64,000 nt of DNA from Rouxiella aceris (GCF_012933545.1 NZ_JAADJU010000002.1:1-64000), one strand, 5' to 3'; shown: positions 8,886 through 19,913, counted from the stretch's first letter. Numbers and translations are program-made. Notes: generated by a model from the letters alone, not told the origin.

Positions 8886-10421
8886 TTAGTGCGCGCCGCC
8901 GCCTTCACCGCCTGCAGTAAACGGGGCGCGGGCAAACCAGACGACAACCAGCAGGATAATAAACACCCCACCGGCGGCCCAGAAGATCTCGTTGGCCGAG
9001 ATGATCAACCCCTGATCGGTTATCTGCCGGGCGATCCAGCCCGAGGCCTGCTGCTGGCTCATCCCCATACCTTGCAACTGCGAGTAGGCCTGCGTCGCCA
9101 CCGGATTAAACGGCGTGATGCTTTCGGTCATATGCGTATGATGCAAAGATTCCCGATCGGTCCACATAGTGGTGGTGATCGATGTGCCGATCGAACCCGC
9201 CAGAGTACGGGTAAAGTTTGAAAGGCTCGATGCTGCCGCCATCCGCGAAGGAGGCAAGCCTGATAACGTAATAGTTATCAATGGCATAAAGAAGCAACCT
9301 ACCGCAAACCCCTGAATAAACTGCGGCCACGCCGAGGCACCAAACCCCATTCCCGGTTCAAACGTATAAGCACGCCAGTAAAAACAGACGGAATACATAA
9401 TGAAACTGAAGGTTACCAGCCAGCGCATATCCAGACGATGGGCAAAGCGGCCGATGATCGGTGACATCACCACCGGCAAGATCCCCACCGGCGCCGATGC
9501 CAGACCCGCCCAGGTGGCCGTATAGCCAAATACCTCCTGCAATAGCTGCGGCAATAACACAATAGAGCCGAAGTAGAGCATATAGGCCAGGCTGATACTG
9601 AGCGTACCAATGGTAAAGTTTCGCGATTTAAATAACGATAAATCAACGATCGGGTGGTCATCCGTCAGCTCCCAGACAATCAGGAACGACAGCGCCACCA
9701 CGGCGACAATGGTTAGGGTGATGATCTCCGGCGAGCTAAACCAGTCCAGTTCCTTGCCGCGATCGAGCATGATCTGCAAACAGCCTATGCCGACCACCAG
9801 TAACACCAGGCCAATGGTATCAATGGGTCTGATCTGCGTCTCGGTCTCACGACCTTTCAGCGTCTTCAGCGTCAGCAAGACCACCACAATGCCGATAGGA
9901 ATGTTGATAAAGAAGATCCATCCCCAGTGATAGTTATCACTGATATAACCGCCGAGGATCGGGCCGCAGATCGGGGCGACGATCACCGTCATTGACCATA
10001 GCGCCAGGGCGGTACTTCGCTTGGCGGGGGGATAGTTATTTAACAACAGACTTTGTGATAGCGGGATCAGTGGACCTGCCACCACGCCCTGGATCACTCG
10101 GAAGAAGATCAGCATTTCCAGACTGCTGGAAATACCACACAGCCATGAGGCAACGGCAAACAGCCCGGTGGCCCACAAAAACAGCCTCACTTCACCGATG
10201 CGTTTTGCCAGCCAACCGGTGATGGGGATCGAGATCGCATTGGCGACCCCGAACGAGGTAATAACCCAGGTACCCTGGGAGTTTGACGCCCCCAGGTTAC
10301 CGGCGATGGTCGGGATCGCCACGTTGGCGATCGTCGAGTCCAACACCTGCATAAAGGTAGCCATTGCCAGCGCCACTGTCATCCAGGCGAGTGGTGCACC
10401 TTCCAGCGGTTTTCTAGCCAT
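8886..10421 (-). CDS. emrB: Multidrug efflux MFS permease EmrB
   Basis: This 511-residue DHA2-type (14 transmembrane segments) drug:proton antiporter matches EmrB, which with EmrA and an outer-membrane channel expels hydrophobic compounds such as uncouplers and nalidixic acid. Motif C-like GPILGGYISD and the N-terminal MQVLDSTIANVAIPTIAGNLG stretch are clear. It follows emrA by 17 bp and is the last gene of an emrR-OMF-emrA-emrB operon that ends at the hairpin at 8837. Synteny with E. coli emrR-emrA-emrB supports the name. Confidence 0.93.
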   Translation of the reverse strand: MARKPLEGAPLAWMTVALAMATFMQVLDSTIANVAIPTIAGNLGASNSQGTWVITSFGVANAISIPITGWLAKRIGEVRLFLWATGLFAVASWLCGISSSLEMLIFFRVIQGVVAGPLIPLSQSLLLNNYPPAKRSTALALWSMTVIVAPICGPILGGYISDNYHWGWIFFINIPIGIVVVLLTLKTLKGRETETQIRPIDTIGLVLLVVGIGCLQIMLDRGKELDWFSSPEIITLTIVAVVALSFLIVWELTDDHPIVDLSLFKSRNFTIGTLSISLAYMLYFGSIVLLPQLLQEVFGYTATWAGLASAPVGILPVVMSPIIGRFAHRLDMRWLVTFSFIMYSVCFYWRAYTFEPGMGFGASAWPQFIQGFAVGCFFMPLITITLSGLPPSRMAAASSLSNFTRTLAGSIGTSITTTMWTDRESLHHTHMTESITPFNPVATQAYSQLQGMGMSQQQASGWIARQITDQGLIISANEIFWAAGGVFIILLVVVWFARAPFTAGGEGGGAH

Positions 10422-10438
10422 GATGGCCTCCGATCAAC

Positions 10439-11617
10439 TCAACCCGCATTGGCATTGATAACGTCATTGATAATGGCGTTAACCGGTGCGAGATTTAACG
10501 TCAGGGCCGAAGTCTGATACAAAGGTGCCGAGCGTACCGTATCCGCGAGGATCAGGCCGTTGCGATCTTGTGTATCCACATTGACCAGGGCAGAGAGACC
10601 AATTCGCAGCGGATGCTGTTTCACTTCGTTGGCATCCAGCTCAATACGTACCGGCAGACGTTGTACCACTTTGATCCAGTTGCCGGTGGCATTCTGGGCT
10701 GGCAGCAATGAGAAGGCCCCGCCGGTGCCCATATCCATACCCACCACTTTGCCGTGATAGACCACGTTATTGCCGTACATATCGCTGACCACGGTCGCCG
10801 CCTGGCCAATACGCATATTGGCTAATTGGGTTTCTTTAAAATTGGCATCCACCCAGATATGTTCCGCCGGCACCACCGCCATCAGTGCGGTAGCAGGATT
10901 GATCTGTTGACCAATCTGCACACTGCGGCGAGAAACAAAACCGTCTACCGGACTGACAATTTTGGTGCGTTGCAGCGCCAGCCAGGCATCACGAACCTGA
11001 GCGGCAGCCTGTAGCACCTGTGGCTGTTGCGCCACCGGGGTGTTGAGCACCATTGCCTGATTGGCATTCAACTGCTGTACGGCGACGTCAAGCTGCGCCT
11101 TGGCGCTATCGACAGCATCGTGGGCATGCTGCAACTCTTCACGACCAATGGCGTCGACATTGCCAAGGATCACCCGGCGTTTCAGGTCAGCCTGGGCCTG
11201 ACTAAGCAGGGTCTGACGCAGGCCGACATTGGCCTGAAACTGTTTGCTGTTGATCATCAACTGATGCGTCTGGCGCACACTGTTGGCCAGCGCCGTTTTG
11301 GCCCGTTCAAGGGCCTGTTCGGCATCGGTCGGATCCAGCACCACTAACGGATCGCCTTTTTTGACGTAGTCAGTACTATCAAAATTAACGTCGGTTACGC
11401 TGCCGGAGACCTGGGCCATAATCTGCACCTGGTTACCCGCAACATAGGCATCATCCGTCTCCTGAAAATGACGTAACACCAAAAACCAGTAGATCAGGTA
11501 GGCAATGGCGATAATGACAAAAAATCCGGTTAAAAGGAGCAGGGCGACTCTGCGCGTTTTCTTTTTGTTTCTTGCTGGTGGCGGGGTCTGCTGCTGATCT
11601 GCCGCGTTTGCGCTCAT
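10439..11617 (-). CDS. emrA: Multidrug efflux membrane fusion protein EmrA
   Basis: EmrA links the EmrB permease to the outer-membrane channel across the periplasm. The 392-residue protein has a cytoplasmic N tail, one transmembrane helix (about residues 25-47, ending in IYWFLVLRHFQETDDAYVAG), a long alpha-hairpin (about 90-205), and lipoyl and beta-barrel parts with the conserved VDANFKETQLANMRIGQ and LLPAQNATGNWIKVVQRLPV. The start at the ATG 11617 has the GTGGAG ribosome site; an in-frame GTG four codons upstream is part of that site. Confidence 0.93.
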   Translation of the reverse strand: MSANAADQQQTPPPARNKKKTRRVALLLLTGFFVIIAIAYLIYWFLVLRHFQETDDAYVAGNQVQIMAQVSGSVTDVNFDSTDYVKKGDPLVVLDPTDAEQALERAKTALANSVRQTHQLMINSKQFQANVGLRQTLLSQAQADLKRRVILGNVDAIGREELQHAHDAVDSAKAQLDVAVQQLNANQAMVLNTPVAQQPQVLQAAAQVRDAWLALQRTKIVSPVDGFVSRRSVQIGQQINPATALMAVVPAEHIWVDANFKETQLANMRIGQAATVVSDMYGNNVVYHGKVVGMDMGTGGAFSLLPAQNATGNWIKVVQRLPVRIELDANEVKQHPLRIGLSALVNVDTQDRNGLILADTVRSAPLYQTSALTLNLAPVNAIINDVINANAG

Positions 11618-11643
11618 ATTTTTCTCCACGCTGGGTCTCTTTA

Positions 11644-13098
11644 TTATGCTTTTGTTTCCGCGGCTGGGGCCTGATAACCGCCCCCTAACGCACGGATTAA
11701 ACTAATTTTTGCCTGCAAGACTTGGCTGGCGGCATTTAACGCAGCCTGTTGCTGTTGCAGGAGTTGTGCCTGGCTGGTGAGCAGTTGATCGCGACCGATA
11801 GTGCCTGCTGAATAACGGGCATTGGCAACGCGATAGACATCCTGCATGGATTTCTCAGCCGATAAGGCTTGCTGCAGCTGGCTTGCCGAGCTTTTTTGCA
11901 CGGTCATGGCGTCGGCAGTTTGTTGAATAGCGTTTAACAATGTCTGGTTATAGGATTCAACGGATTGGTCATATAACGCCGATTCTTCGCCGAGTTTGCT
12001 GCGCAGTGCGCCAGCATGGAAAATGGGCAGCGAAATGGCCGGGGCGATATTCCACGCCTGGCTGGCCGCTTCCAGCAGGTTCGGGCTGGTATTGCCATAG
12101 TTGGTCGAACTCAAACCGGCAAAGGCGCTGATCGACAGACTGGGGTAAAACTCTTTTTTTGCCGCCTGGATGCGCTGGGAATAAGACTCCACCAGATCGC
12201 GCTGGGCGACAATATCGGGACGCTTGCCCAGCAGCTCTAGGGTCAGCTCGCCTTTCGGTGCCAGCAGGCTGTCACCCGGCAGATCGACGGCATGCAAATG
12301 GTCCATGGCATCCGGGCCTCTGCCTGCCAACGCCGCCAACTGGTGTTTCAGTTGGTCGATCTGCGATTGCAGTTCAATGGTCTGTTGTTTGGCACTATCC
12401 GCCTGGGCCTGGGTTTGCTGAGGAATATCAATACCGTAAACACCGGCTTGATACTGCGCTTTACGCAGATCGGCCAAATGTTGATTATTATCGACTTCCT
12501 GCTGCAGCACTTTCAGTACGGCATAGTTACTTTGCAACTGGTAGTAGGTGGCAGCCACCGAGCTCGACAAGGTCAGCGCGGCCTGTGCCTGTTCGGCACG
12601 GGCGGAGTCCACCTGGGCTTTGGCTGCATTGACCTGATTACGATATTTACCCCACCAGTCAAACTCGTAGCTCAGATTGACACCCAGATTATTGGTGGTC
12701 TCATACACCGGATTGCCGGGATAGCCACCAAGGAAAGGCTGGAAGGTATTCTGAGAGATTTTCTGCCGATTGCTTGATGCGTTTAAATCAACATAAGGAC
12801 CATTGGCTGCATTGGCTTCGCCGACAACGCTCTGCGCTTCACGCACGCGTGCCGCGGCCTGGCGTAACGACGGCGAACTTTGCAGCGTTTCGGTCATTAA
12901 GCTATCAAGCTGTGGATCTTGCAGGTTCCGCCACCACTGTGGGCTGATGGTCAATGAACTGACTTTGTGCTGCGCCAAATTCAACCGCTGGTTATCCAGC
13001 AAGGTGGACTGAGGTGCAATATTATTGCTGGAAGCACAGCCCGCCAACAATAAAACAGCAAACAGCGGCGTAAAGCTCCAGCTGACTGGAAGTGACAT
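11644..13098 (-). CDS. Outer-membrane efflux lipoprotein (NodT/OprM type)
   Basis: The 484-residue protein begins with a lipoprotein signal peptide (lipobox LAGC, Cys21) and has the two repeated outer-membrane efflux (OEP) halves with long coiled-coil stretches (for example residues 140-250 and 350-460) typical of TolC-like channels. It lies 27 bp after emrR and 26 bp before emrA on the same strand, so it most likely serves as the dedicated exit duct of EmrAB. In E. coli that role is played by TolC encoded elsewhere, and no OMF gene lies in the emr operon. Which partner it actually uses is inferred from position. Confidence 0.88.
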   Translation of the reverse strand: MSLPVSWSFTPLFAVLLLAGCASSNNIAPQSTLLDNQRLNLAQHKVSSLTISPQWWRNLQDPQLDSLMTETLQSSPSLRQAAARVREAQSVVGEANAANGPYVDLNASSNRQKISQNTFQPFLGGYPGNPVYETTNNLGVNLSYEFDWWGKYRNQVNAAKAQVDSARAEQAQAALTLSSSVAATYYQLQSNYAVLKVLQQEVDNNQHLADLRKAQYQAGVYGIDIPQQTQAQADSAKQQTIELQSQIDQLKHQLAALAGRGPDAMDHLHAVDLPGDSLLAPKGELTLELLGKRPDIVAQRDLVESYSQRIQAAKKEFYPSLSISAFAGLSSTNYGNTSPNLLEAASQAWNIAPAISLPIFHAGALRSKLGEESALYDQSVESYNQTLLNAIQQTADAMTVQKSSASQLQQALSAEKSMQDVYRVANARYSAGTIGRDQLLTSQAQLLQQQQAALNAASQVLQAKISLIRALGGGYQAPAAETKA

Positions 13099-13125
13099 GG
13101 CTTAATTACCTGAACAAATAGTAGG

Positions 13126-13641
13126 TTATTGTGTTGAGGTTGCATCCATCTGGTCGAGGCGTGTCAACAGCTTGCGCGTAAGCGTTTCCAGCTGTTTTTG
13201 CTCTTCGATATCCAGGGTTGACCAGAGAAAATGCAAACTTTTGTGCTGAGGTGGCAACAACTTCTGAATAAAAGCTTCTCCGTCTGCAGTCAGATGCAAA
13301 TGCAGACAGCGACGGTCATTATCGCTCTCACGTCTTTCGATCCATCCGCGCTTCTCTAACTCATCGGCAATGCGGGTCGCATTGGTACGAGACGACCCCA
13401 GTGCAGCGCTCAGTTCTGAAGGTTGTATGCTGTGCGTTTCCCGGGCATCCAGCGTGATCAACGCCATAAACAGCGTTTCGTTGATCCCCTGGGCTTTCAG
13501 CATCTTGTTTCTGTTATCCAACAGCTTGCTTTGCATATGCATACACAGACGCGTCAACAGGATTTCTTGATAAGGGAAATCTTTCTGTTTTTTAGCGCGG
13601 TAATTTAACATGTGTTCGATAGGTGCGAATGAACTTTCCAT
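13126..13641 (-). CDS. emrR: MarR-family repressor EmrR (MprA)
   Basis: The 171-residue protein is very close to E. coli MprA/EmrR, with identical runs such as [20 protein letters not shown] and [20 protein letters not shown] (the winged-helix recognition region) and [13 protein letters not shown] (the wing). EmrR represses its own operon and is released by binding of hydrophobic drugs. I take the ATG at 13641 ([12 protein letters not shown]), which matches the known N terminus, rather than the ATG five codons upstream. First gene of the efflux operon. Confidence 0.95.
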   Translation of the reverse strand: MESSFAPIEHMLNYRAKKQKDFPYQEILLTRLCMHMQSKLLDNRNKMLKAQGINETLFMALITLDARETHSIQPSELSAALGSSRTNATRIADELEKRGWIERRESDNDRRCLHLHLTADGEAFIQKLLPPQHKSLHFLWSTLDIEEQKQLETLTRKLLTRLDQMDATSTQ

Positions 13642-13809
13642 TGTGAGAAACCTCATTAGTTACAATTGAGATAGTAACCAGTGTAATTAATAATGTAAAT
13701 GTTATGATCGACGAAATAGTTAGCTATTCGTGTCATCTCATAACGGTTGCAGGTGCCATACTTTTTATTTTGTGACCAGGCGGACTTGACCACGGTAATT
13801 TAAGATTTT

Positions 13810-14163
13810 TTATCCAGAGAGCAGCATGATTTTGAAGACCAGCCCGTAACAGACGGCGCCGGCAAGGGTGGAGAAGATGATGCTTTTACTGCGCCAGAAC
13901 ATCAGTGCCAGCACCACAAAACCTGCCAGAGTTGGCAGCAATCTATGGGCATCGCGCAGGATATCCGGCGTGCTCGAGACCACCAGCAGCGCGCAGATTG
14001 AGGCAATACCTATGCTGTCCAACACCCGATTTATCCATGCAGGTCGGGTGGATGATGCGGTTTTACGCGCGGCACCGAGGCGCAATGGCAGATAGCGGAA
14101 CAGGTAATTCACCGCGCCCACTACCAGGCAGACAATAATCACGTTACTGCTCATCAGTGACAT
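13810..14163 (-). CDS. ygaH: AzlD-family exporter subunit YgaH
   Basis: A 117-residue protein with four predicted hydrophobic segments and the AzlD family pattern (NYLFRYLPLRLG near residue 19). With YgaZ it forms the L-valine exporter of E. coli. The gene overlaps the end of ygaZ by 20 bp, which implies translational coupling. Position between ygaZ and emrR is as in E. coli. Confidence 0.92.
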   Translation of the reverse strand: MSLMSSNVIIVCLVVGAVNYLFRYLPLRLGAARKTASSTRPAWINRVLDSIGIASICALLVVSSTPDILRDAHRLLPTLAGFVVLALMFWRSKSIIFSTLAGAVCYGLVFKIMLLSG

Positions 14164-14902
14164 TCCTGGTCAAGGTGGAAGGGGACGGTTTTCGCAGCGA
14201 TGCGAGGCAACCGCCACCAATGCCGCACAGAATGGCGACAGGGATAGAGTAAAAAATCAGGCCAGCCAGTGCCCCGGTTAACGAGGCAATAAACACCAGA
14301 CTGTGTTGACGCTTGAAGGCGGCCAGTAAAAAACTCAAAAACAGCGCGGGCAGCATAAAGGAGAGCGAGGCTTCTATCGCCGGGTAGGCTTCCAGCGGGC
14401 CATTGGCGAACAGCGTGCCAACGCCAGTGCCGATCACCCAGGCAATCCATGAAGAGAGGGCAAGCCCACACATCCACTCGGCGCTCCAACTACGCTGGTC
14501 ACGGATCAGCTTGGTTGTTGCCGCGGCAAAGACTTCATCGGTCAGCCCAAAGGCCCAGATGGCAGTTTTTGGCCCATTGATCTTTTTCCCCAGGCGGCTG
14601 CGCAACGAGGGGCCATACAAAATATGCCGCACATCCATCGCCATCACGGTAAGAGCCGATACCCACAACGACATGCCAGCGCTAAGCAGCGCAGTGATCA
14701 CAAACTGGCTGGCACCGGCATAAATCAAAATGGAAAACAGCAGACTCTCGGCGGGCGAAAACCCCAGTTTGACGGCGCTTAACCCAAAAGCAAAAGCGAC
14801 AGGCAGGTAGCCAATAACAATGGGCAAGCTGTCAAAAATGCCTTGGGCAAAAGTGGAAACGCGAGGCGCTGACGCATGTTCTTGAGCGATGTTGCTGTGC
14901 AT
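14144..14902 (-). CDS. ygaZ: AzlC-family branched-chain amino acid exporter YgaZ
   Basis: The 252-residue inner-membrane protein has the AzlC signature region (LPIVIGYLPVAFAFGLSA and IYAGASQFVITALL) and about seven or eight hydrophobic segments. Together with YgaH it exports L-valine (and by some reports methionine) in E. coli. It is the first gene of the ygaZH pair. Start at the ATG 14902 gives the family length. Confidence 0.93.
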   Translation of the reverse strand: MHSNIAQEHASAPRVSTFAQGIFDSLPIVIGYLPVAFAFGLSAVKLGFSPAESLLFSILIYAGASQFVITALLSAGMSLWVSALTVMAMDVRHILYGPSLRSRLGKKINGPKTAIWAFGLTDEVFAAATTKLIRDQRSWSAEWMCGLALSSWIAWVIGTGVGTLFANGPLEAYPAIEASLSFMLPALFLSFLLAAFKRQHSLVFIASLTGALAGLIFYSIPVAILCGIGGGCLASLRKPSPSTLTRNVTDEQ

Positions 14903-15082
14903 AATTATGTTTACTGGCTAAAGGAATATGTTTCGTTCGCGTATAATTTATGCTGAAAATAATATCAGACTGTTAGTACTCTTGACACCCTTTAGGTTAA
15001 AAAATTTCGTAAAGAACTATATGCATGCTAATTAGGGGCGTGATTATCACACTGGCAATGTGTTTCTGGTTTATCGGCAAAA

Positions 15083-16273
15083 TCAGGCAATTTTATGCTT
15101 GTGACCCAGCAGCCAGATCAGCAGATTAATCACGCAGAAAATCACCCCGGCGGTGCAAACGCCATTCCAGCCTGCACGTTGAAAGGCAAAAGCCGACACC
15201 AGCGAACCCACCGCACCGCCAATAAAATAGGCAGTCATATAGCCGGATGTCAGACGATTACGCGCTTCTGGCATCGATTTATAAATCACCGTCTGGTTGG
15301 TGATATGCACGCCTTGCACACACAAATCCAACAAAATAATGCCGATAATCAGCGAGATCACCGAATGCTGCCCGTAGGCGATAGCCAGCCAGGAAAGCAG
15401 TAACAGCACCAGCCCGCAGGTGGTGGTCAACGCGGCTTTACCGCGATCGGCCAACTGCCCGGCGCGGGTTGCCGCCAGGGCACCGGCGGCACCGACCAGG
15501 CCAAACAGGCCGATCACCCCTTCGGAATAGCCATAGTTGGGCCCGGCCAGTAGAAAGGCCATCGAGGTCCAGATAATGCTAAAATTGGCAAAGATAAACA
15601 TGCCCAGTAACGCGCGAGTACGTAACACCGGGGTAAAAAAGAACAGGGTAAAAATCGATTTCATCAACTGCAGATAGTTAAGCTGGGTATGCTGTGGGTG
15701 GCGCGGCAGCGTGCGCCATAACACCACTGCCATTATCGTCATCAACAGGCTGGCCACCCAGTAGACAGTGCGCCAGCCACCCAGTGTGGCCAGCAGACCG
15801 GCCACGGTGCGTGCCAGCAAGATCCCCAACAACAGGCCTGACATAATCATCCCGACGATTTTGCCCCTGCGTGCCGGTTCCGCCAGGGTGGCAGCCAACG
15901 GCACCAGCACCTGGGCGACGACAGAAAACAGCCCCGTCAGCGCGGTGCCGATCAGCATCATGGTGATCGATGAAGCATTGGCGATGATCAGCAGACCGGC
16001 CGCAGAAAGTAAGGTCATCACCACAATCATACTGCGCCGTTCAAACATATCGCCGAGCGGCACCAGGAAAAACAGGCCAAACGCATAACCAAGCTGGGCA
16101 GTAGTAACGATAAAACCGGCCTGATTGACCGATAAATGAAACTCCCGGGCAATAGTTTCCAGCAGCGGCTGGGCGTAGTAGTTGCTGGCAACAGCCAGGC
16201 CAGTGGCGATGGACATCAACAGGATAAGACCGGGAGTCAGGATCGATAGCGGATGTTGGCTTGCAGTTGTCAT
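15083..16273 (-). CDS. Major facilitator transporter at the ygaY position
   Basis: A 396-residue, 12-segment MFS protein of the drug/sugar exporter type, with motif A as LGDMFERRSM near residue 74. It sits between proX and ygaZ, where E. coli has the decayed gene ygaY, so it is probably the intact orthologue of that gene. The substrate cannot be told from the sequence. It is separated from ygaZ by 180 bp and from proX by about 230 bp. Confidence 0.8.
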   Translation of the reverse strand: MTTASQHPLSILTPGLILLMSIATGLAVASNYYAQPLLETIAREFHLSVNQAGFIVTTAQLGYAFGLFFLVPLGDMFERRSMIVVMTLLSAAGLLIIANASSITMMLIGTALTGLFSVVAQVLVPLAATLAEPARRGKIVGMIMSGLLLGILLARTVAGLLATLGGWRTVYWVASLLMTIMAVVLWRTLPRHPQHTQLNYLQLMKSIFTLFFFTPVLRTRALLGMFIFANFSIIWTSMAFLLAGPNYGYSEGVIGLFGLVGAAGALAATRAGQLADRGKAALTTTCGLVLLLLSWLAIAYGQHSVISLIIGIILLDLCVQGVHITNQTVIYKSMPEARNRLTSGYMTAYFIGGAVGSLVSAFAFQRAGWNGVCTAGVIFCVINLLIWLLGHKHKIA

Positions 16274-16440
16274 AGGCTTTTTTCGTTAAATAAGTCGATA
16301 TTAATGCAGGTTTCAGGTTGCCAGTATCCGTGAGTAAAACTGATAATCCAATGAATAATTACCGTGAGAAGTATTCTTGTTGCTTATTTTTTGCAGAACA
16401 GCGCTAAACGCCAGAGGGAACAACCCGTTGACTGGGATAA

Positions 16441-16471
16441 AAAATAAAAAAAACCGGGTTTTGACACCCGG
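16441..16471 (-). terminator. Terminator of proVWX
   Basis: On the minus strand the stem CCGGGT...ACCCGG with a 6-base loop is followed by TTTTTTTTATTTTT. It lies about 30 bp after the proX stop. Confidence 0.88.
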
Positions 16472-16499
16472 CCTTATGGCGATGATTAAAATAGCAGGT

Positions 16500-17516
16500 T
16501 TATTTTGTGGCAGCCGCGGTGGCTTCGTTGATCCAGCCATCAAAGGTTGCCTGGTGCGCTTTGATCCAGCCGTTGGTCTGCGCTTCGATATCCGCTTCTG
16601 AGCTTTTACCGGCATGCATGGCGGCGTTCTGCGCATTGATATCCGCCAGCGGCAGTTTGGCAATCGCAAAGAGTTTGGCTGCCGCCGGATTGGCCTGTGC
16701 CCATTTCAGATTGGCAACAATATGCATGGTGCTGACCGGGAAGCCGTAGTTCTTGCCGTTAGGCAGTTTGGTATCGGCATTTTTCTCGCCGGGGATCACC
16801 GAGAACGGCACCTGCAACCAGACAGTATCTTTGCCGGGTACCAGTACGTTACTGACCCAGTAAGGCGTCCAGGTGTAATACAGGATCGGTTTGCCCTCTT
16901 TGTAGCGGGTAATGGTGTCGGCAATCATCGCCGAATAGTTACCCTGATTGTGCTGCACGGTGTCGGTCAAACCATAGGCGCTAATCTGGGCATTCAACGC
17001 GGCTTCACAACCCCAGCCCGGGGTACAACCGGTCAGATCGGCTTTGCCGTCGTTGTTGGTATCAAACAGTTTGGCGATTTTGGGATCTTTTAACTGCGCG
17101 ATATTGGTGATGTGATACTGCTCGGCGGTTTTTTTGTCGATCAGGTAACCCTGCGCCGCGCCGGTAACATAGGTTCCCTGACGATAAAACACCTTGTCGC
17201 CCCCGGCGGCGTTATACATGCTGTCATGCAGCGGTATCCAGTTGGCGGCCATAAAGGTCCCGTCACCTGCGGCAATGGTGGTGTAGCCGACGTTGTAATC
17301 GACTTCGCGAATGGGCTGGACGTTGTAACCCAGTTTTTCCAGCGCTTTATCAATCACTTTGGTCTGAAAGGTTTCTTCGCTGATGGTGCTCTGAATCGGC
17401 GTTACGGTCACGCCTTTACCCGGTAAATCCGCGGCAAAAGCGGCAGTGCTGCTAAAAGTGGTCAGGGCGACGATCGCCCACAGGCTGTTGTTGGATAAGT
17501 GTTGCGTCATAGTCAT
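16500..17516 (-). CDS. proX: Glycine betaine/proline betaine binding protein ProX
   Basis: ProX is the periplasmic substrate-binding subunit of the ProU osmoprotectant importer. The 338-residue protein has a signal peptide (cleavage after AAFA, about residue 28), a DLPGKGVTV mature start, and the aromatic residues of the betaine cage in ANWIPLHDS and YTWTPYWV. A disulfide pair is likely in [10 protein letters not shown], as in E. coli ProX. It is the last gene of proVWX, 7 bp after proW. Confidence 0.95.
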   Translation of the reverse strand: MTMTQHLSNNSLWAIVALTTFSSTAAFAADLPGKGVTVTPIQSTISEETFQTKVIDKALEKLGYNVQPIREVDYNVGYTTIAAGDGTFMAANWIPLHDSMYNAAGGDKVFYRQGTYVTGAAQGYLIDKKTAEQYHITNIAQLKDPKIAKLFDTNNDGKADLTGCTPGWGCEAALNAQISAYGLTDTVQHNQGNYSAMIADTITRYKEGKPILYYTWTPYWVSNVLVPGKDTVWLQVPFSVIPGEKNADTKLPNGKNYGFPVSTMHIVANLKWAQANPAAAKLFAIAKLPLADINAQNAAMHAGKSSEADIEAQTNGWIKAHQATFDGWINEATAAATK

Positions 17517-17523
17517 GGTGTCC

Positions 17524-18717
17524 TTAAGCTTTTTTAATAAAAGGTTTGCTTATCAGGCCAATAGGGCCATGCGTAAACCAACGGTGTCCGCCTTTACTAC
17601 GACGGTCGCGGCCCAGGGCCTGGGTCAGGCGGTCAAGGATAATCGCCAGAATGACAATACCCACGCCACCAATTGAGGCCAGACCCATATCCAGCCGGCC
17701 AATCCCCCGTAATACCATCTGACCGAGACCGCCAACGGCGATCATCGAGGCGATCACCACCATCGACAGTGCCAGCATCAGCGTCTGGTTAATCCCGGCC
17801 ATAATGGTTGGCATGGCCAGCGGTAATTGAACTTTAAACAGCAGTTGACTGGGGCTGGAACCAAAGGATTCGGCGGCTTCGATCAGATCTTCCGGTACCT
17901 GTTTGATACCCAGGATCGTCAAACGGACGATAGGCGGCAGGGCAAAGATAATGGTCACCACCACGCCGGGAACATTACCGATACCAAACAGCATGACAAT
18001 TGGCACCAGATAGACAAAGGCCGGGGTGGTCTGCATGGCATCGAGCAGCGGTCTGATAATTTTGGCCGCCCCTTTACTGCGTGCCAGCCAGATACCAAGC
18101 GGCAGACCGATCAGTACGCAGAAGAACAGCGAAGTCAGCACCAATGCCAGCGTGACCATCGCCTGTGACCAGGCACCGATGGCGCCAATAATAATCAGCG
18201 AAACCAGGGTGATGGCACCCATGCCCAGACCGGCCATTTGCCAGGCAATCAGCGCAAAAATCAGCATCGCCAGCGGGGCGGGCAGGGCCTCGAGGCTATG
18301 TTGAAAACCACTGAGCACAAAATCCACGGGTACACGGATCCCCTGAAACAGCGGGCGAAAGTGCATCACCAGCCAGTCGATCCCTTCGGTCACCCAACGG
18401 TCCAGTGGGATCAGCGTGTTATGAAACGGGTCGAGAATATTGAAGTGCTGATGCTGTTCTGGCGCGACGTTCAGCCAGCTGTCGCTGTTTTGCGCCACGG
18501 CGTGATGACCGGCATCCGGGGTGGTGCTGGTGGCGGCGTCACTGCCGCCCCAAGGATCGCTGCTGGTGGCCGCGGCATCGGTTGGCGCTGCGGTCTGCGT
18601 CGGTGTGGCCCAGGGATCGCTGGCCGCATCGGCTGCCTGTGCTGCCTGAGCATGTTGAACCACGGTTTGCATCGGCATTGCCGCATGATGGATAGAATTA
18701 CTTGATGAATGCATCAT
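17524..18717 (-). CDS. proW: Osmoprotectant ABC permease ProW
   Basis: ProW is the membrane subunit of ProU. The 397-residue protein has a roughly 95-residue hydrophilic N tail with repeated DPW motifs ([16 protein letters not shown]), longer by about 40 residues than in E. coli (354 residues in all), followed by [18 protein letters not shown] and the transmembrane domain with the EAA loop [20 protein letters not shown]. Its start overlaps the proV stop by 4 bases. Confidence 0.94.
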   Translation of the reverse strand: MMHSSSNSIHHAAMPMQTVVQHAQAAQAADAASDPWATPTQTAAPTDAAATSSDPWGGSDAATSTTPDAGHHAVAQNSDSWLNVAPEQHQHFNILDPFHNTLIPLDRWVTEGIDWLVMHFRPLFQGIRVPVDFVLSGFQHSLEALPAPLAMLIFALIAWQMAGLGMGAITLVSLIIIGAIGAWSQAMVTLALVLTSLFFCVLIGLPLGIWLARSKGAAKIIRPLLDAMQTTPAFVYLVPIVMLFGIGNVPGVVVTIIFALPPIVRLTILGIKQVPEDLIEAAESFGSSPSQLLFKVQLPLAMPTIMAGINQTLMLALSMVVIASMIAVGGLGQMVLRGIGRLDMGLASIGGVGIVILAIILDRLTQALGRDRRSKGGHRWFTHGPIGLISKPFIKKA

Positions 18718-19913
18718 TCTGTCGCCCCTTCTTTGTCCAGAGCCCGCAACAGCATGGCTTTGGAAATAACGCCAATATAGTTATTTTCTTCGCTAACCAC
18801 CGCCACGGCACAAGGTGCAGCGGCGACCTGAGAAATCAGCTCGCTCAGTGGCATGTCAGCCGGTACCGGTGCCGGTAATTCCAGCAGGGCACTGTCGAGC
18901 GAACGGTTCTCTTTTAGCGCGCTTTTGAGCGAATCCAGCGACACTACGCCGATATATTTCTGTCCGCGTTCAAGCACATAACCATATTCCCTGTCGTCAT
19001 CCTCCAGCAGTTTCAAGGCTGCGCGGGGTCCAAAACCCGGGGTTTTACGGATCAGCGTCACCGGACGGCGACGGGCGATATCCTTGGCACTAAATACCTG
19101 GCTGACATCGACACCACGGAAGAAGGTGCGTACGTAATCGTTGGCCGGATTATTGAGGATCTCTTCCGGTGTCCCCACCTGCACCACCTCGCCGCCCTGC
19201 ATAATGGCAATGCGGTCGCCGATGCGCATGGCTTCATCGAGATCGTGGGAAATAAAGACAATGGTGCGCTGATGCAGTGATTGCAGTTTGACCAGCTCGT
19301 CTTGCATTTCGGTACGTATCAGCGGATCCAGCGCCGAGAAGGCTTCATCCATCAATAAAATATCAGGATTATTTGCCATGGCGCGGGCCAGGCCAACGCG
19401 CTGGCGCATGCCGCCGGACAGCTCGTCGGGGTAGGAGTGGGCATAATTTTCCAGGCCGACCTGACGCAGGGCATCGAGCGCTTTTTCATTGCGCTCCTGC
19501 GTCGGCACCCCGGCCAGTTCCATACCGAAGGCGGTATTGTTTAACACGTTAAGGTGCGGCATTAAGGCGAAGGATTGGAAAACCATGCTGATCTTGCTTC
19601 TGCGCACCTGGCGCAGCTTGCTTTCGGAGATTTTGGCAATATCTTCGCCATCGATCAGCACTTCGCCACGGGTTGGTTCTATCAGACGATTGAGAAGGCG
19701 TACCATGGTCGATTTTCCGGAACCGGAAAGCCCCATGATGACAAAAATCTCGCCTTCTTCAATGGCCAGACTGGCGTTCTTTACGCCAAGTGACAGACCC
19801 GTTTTCTCAAAAATTTCTTCTTTACCCTTGCCGGAATCTATCAGCTTAAAGGCTCGCTCAGGATGCTCGCCAAAGACTTTATATAAGTTCTTTACTTCGA
19901 TTTTAATTGCCAT
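18714..19913 (-). CDS. proV: Osmoprotectant ABC ATPase ProV
   Basis: ProV energises ProU. The 399-residue protein has Walker A GLSGSGKS (near residue 61), signature [14 protein letters not shown], Walker [14 protein letters not shown], and a C-terminal pair of CBS domains (about residues 280-398) that sense ionic strength in this family. First gene of proVWX; a promoter like the E. coli osmoregulated P2 lies 92-119 bp upstream of its start. Confidence 0.96.
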   Translation of the reverse strand: MAIKIEVKNLYKVFGEHPERAFKLIDSGKGKEEIFEKTGLSLGVKNASLAIEEGEIFVIMGLSGSGKSTMVRLLNRLIEPTRGEVLIDGEDIAKISESKLRQVRRSKISMVFQSFALMPHLNVLNNTAFGMELAGVPTQERNEKALDALRQVGLENYAHSYPDELSGGMRQRVGLARAMANNPDILLMDEAFSALDPLIRTEMQDELVKLQSLHQRTIVFISHDLDEAMRIGDRIAIMQGGEVVQVGTPEEILNNPANDYVRTFFRGVDVSQVFSAKDIARRRPVTLIRKTPGFGPRAALKLLEDDDREYGYVLERGQKYIGVVSLDSLKSALKENRSLDSALLELPAPVPADMPLSELISQVAAAPCAVAVVSEENNYIGVISKAMLLRALDKEGATE

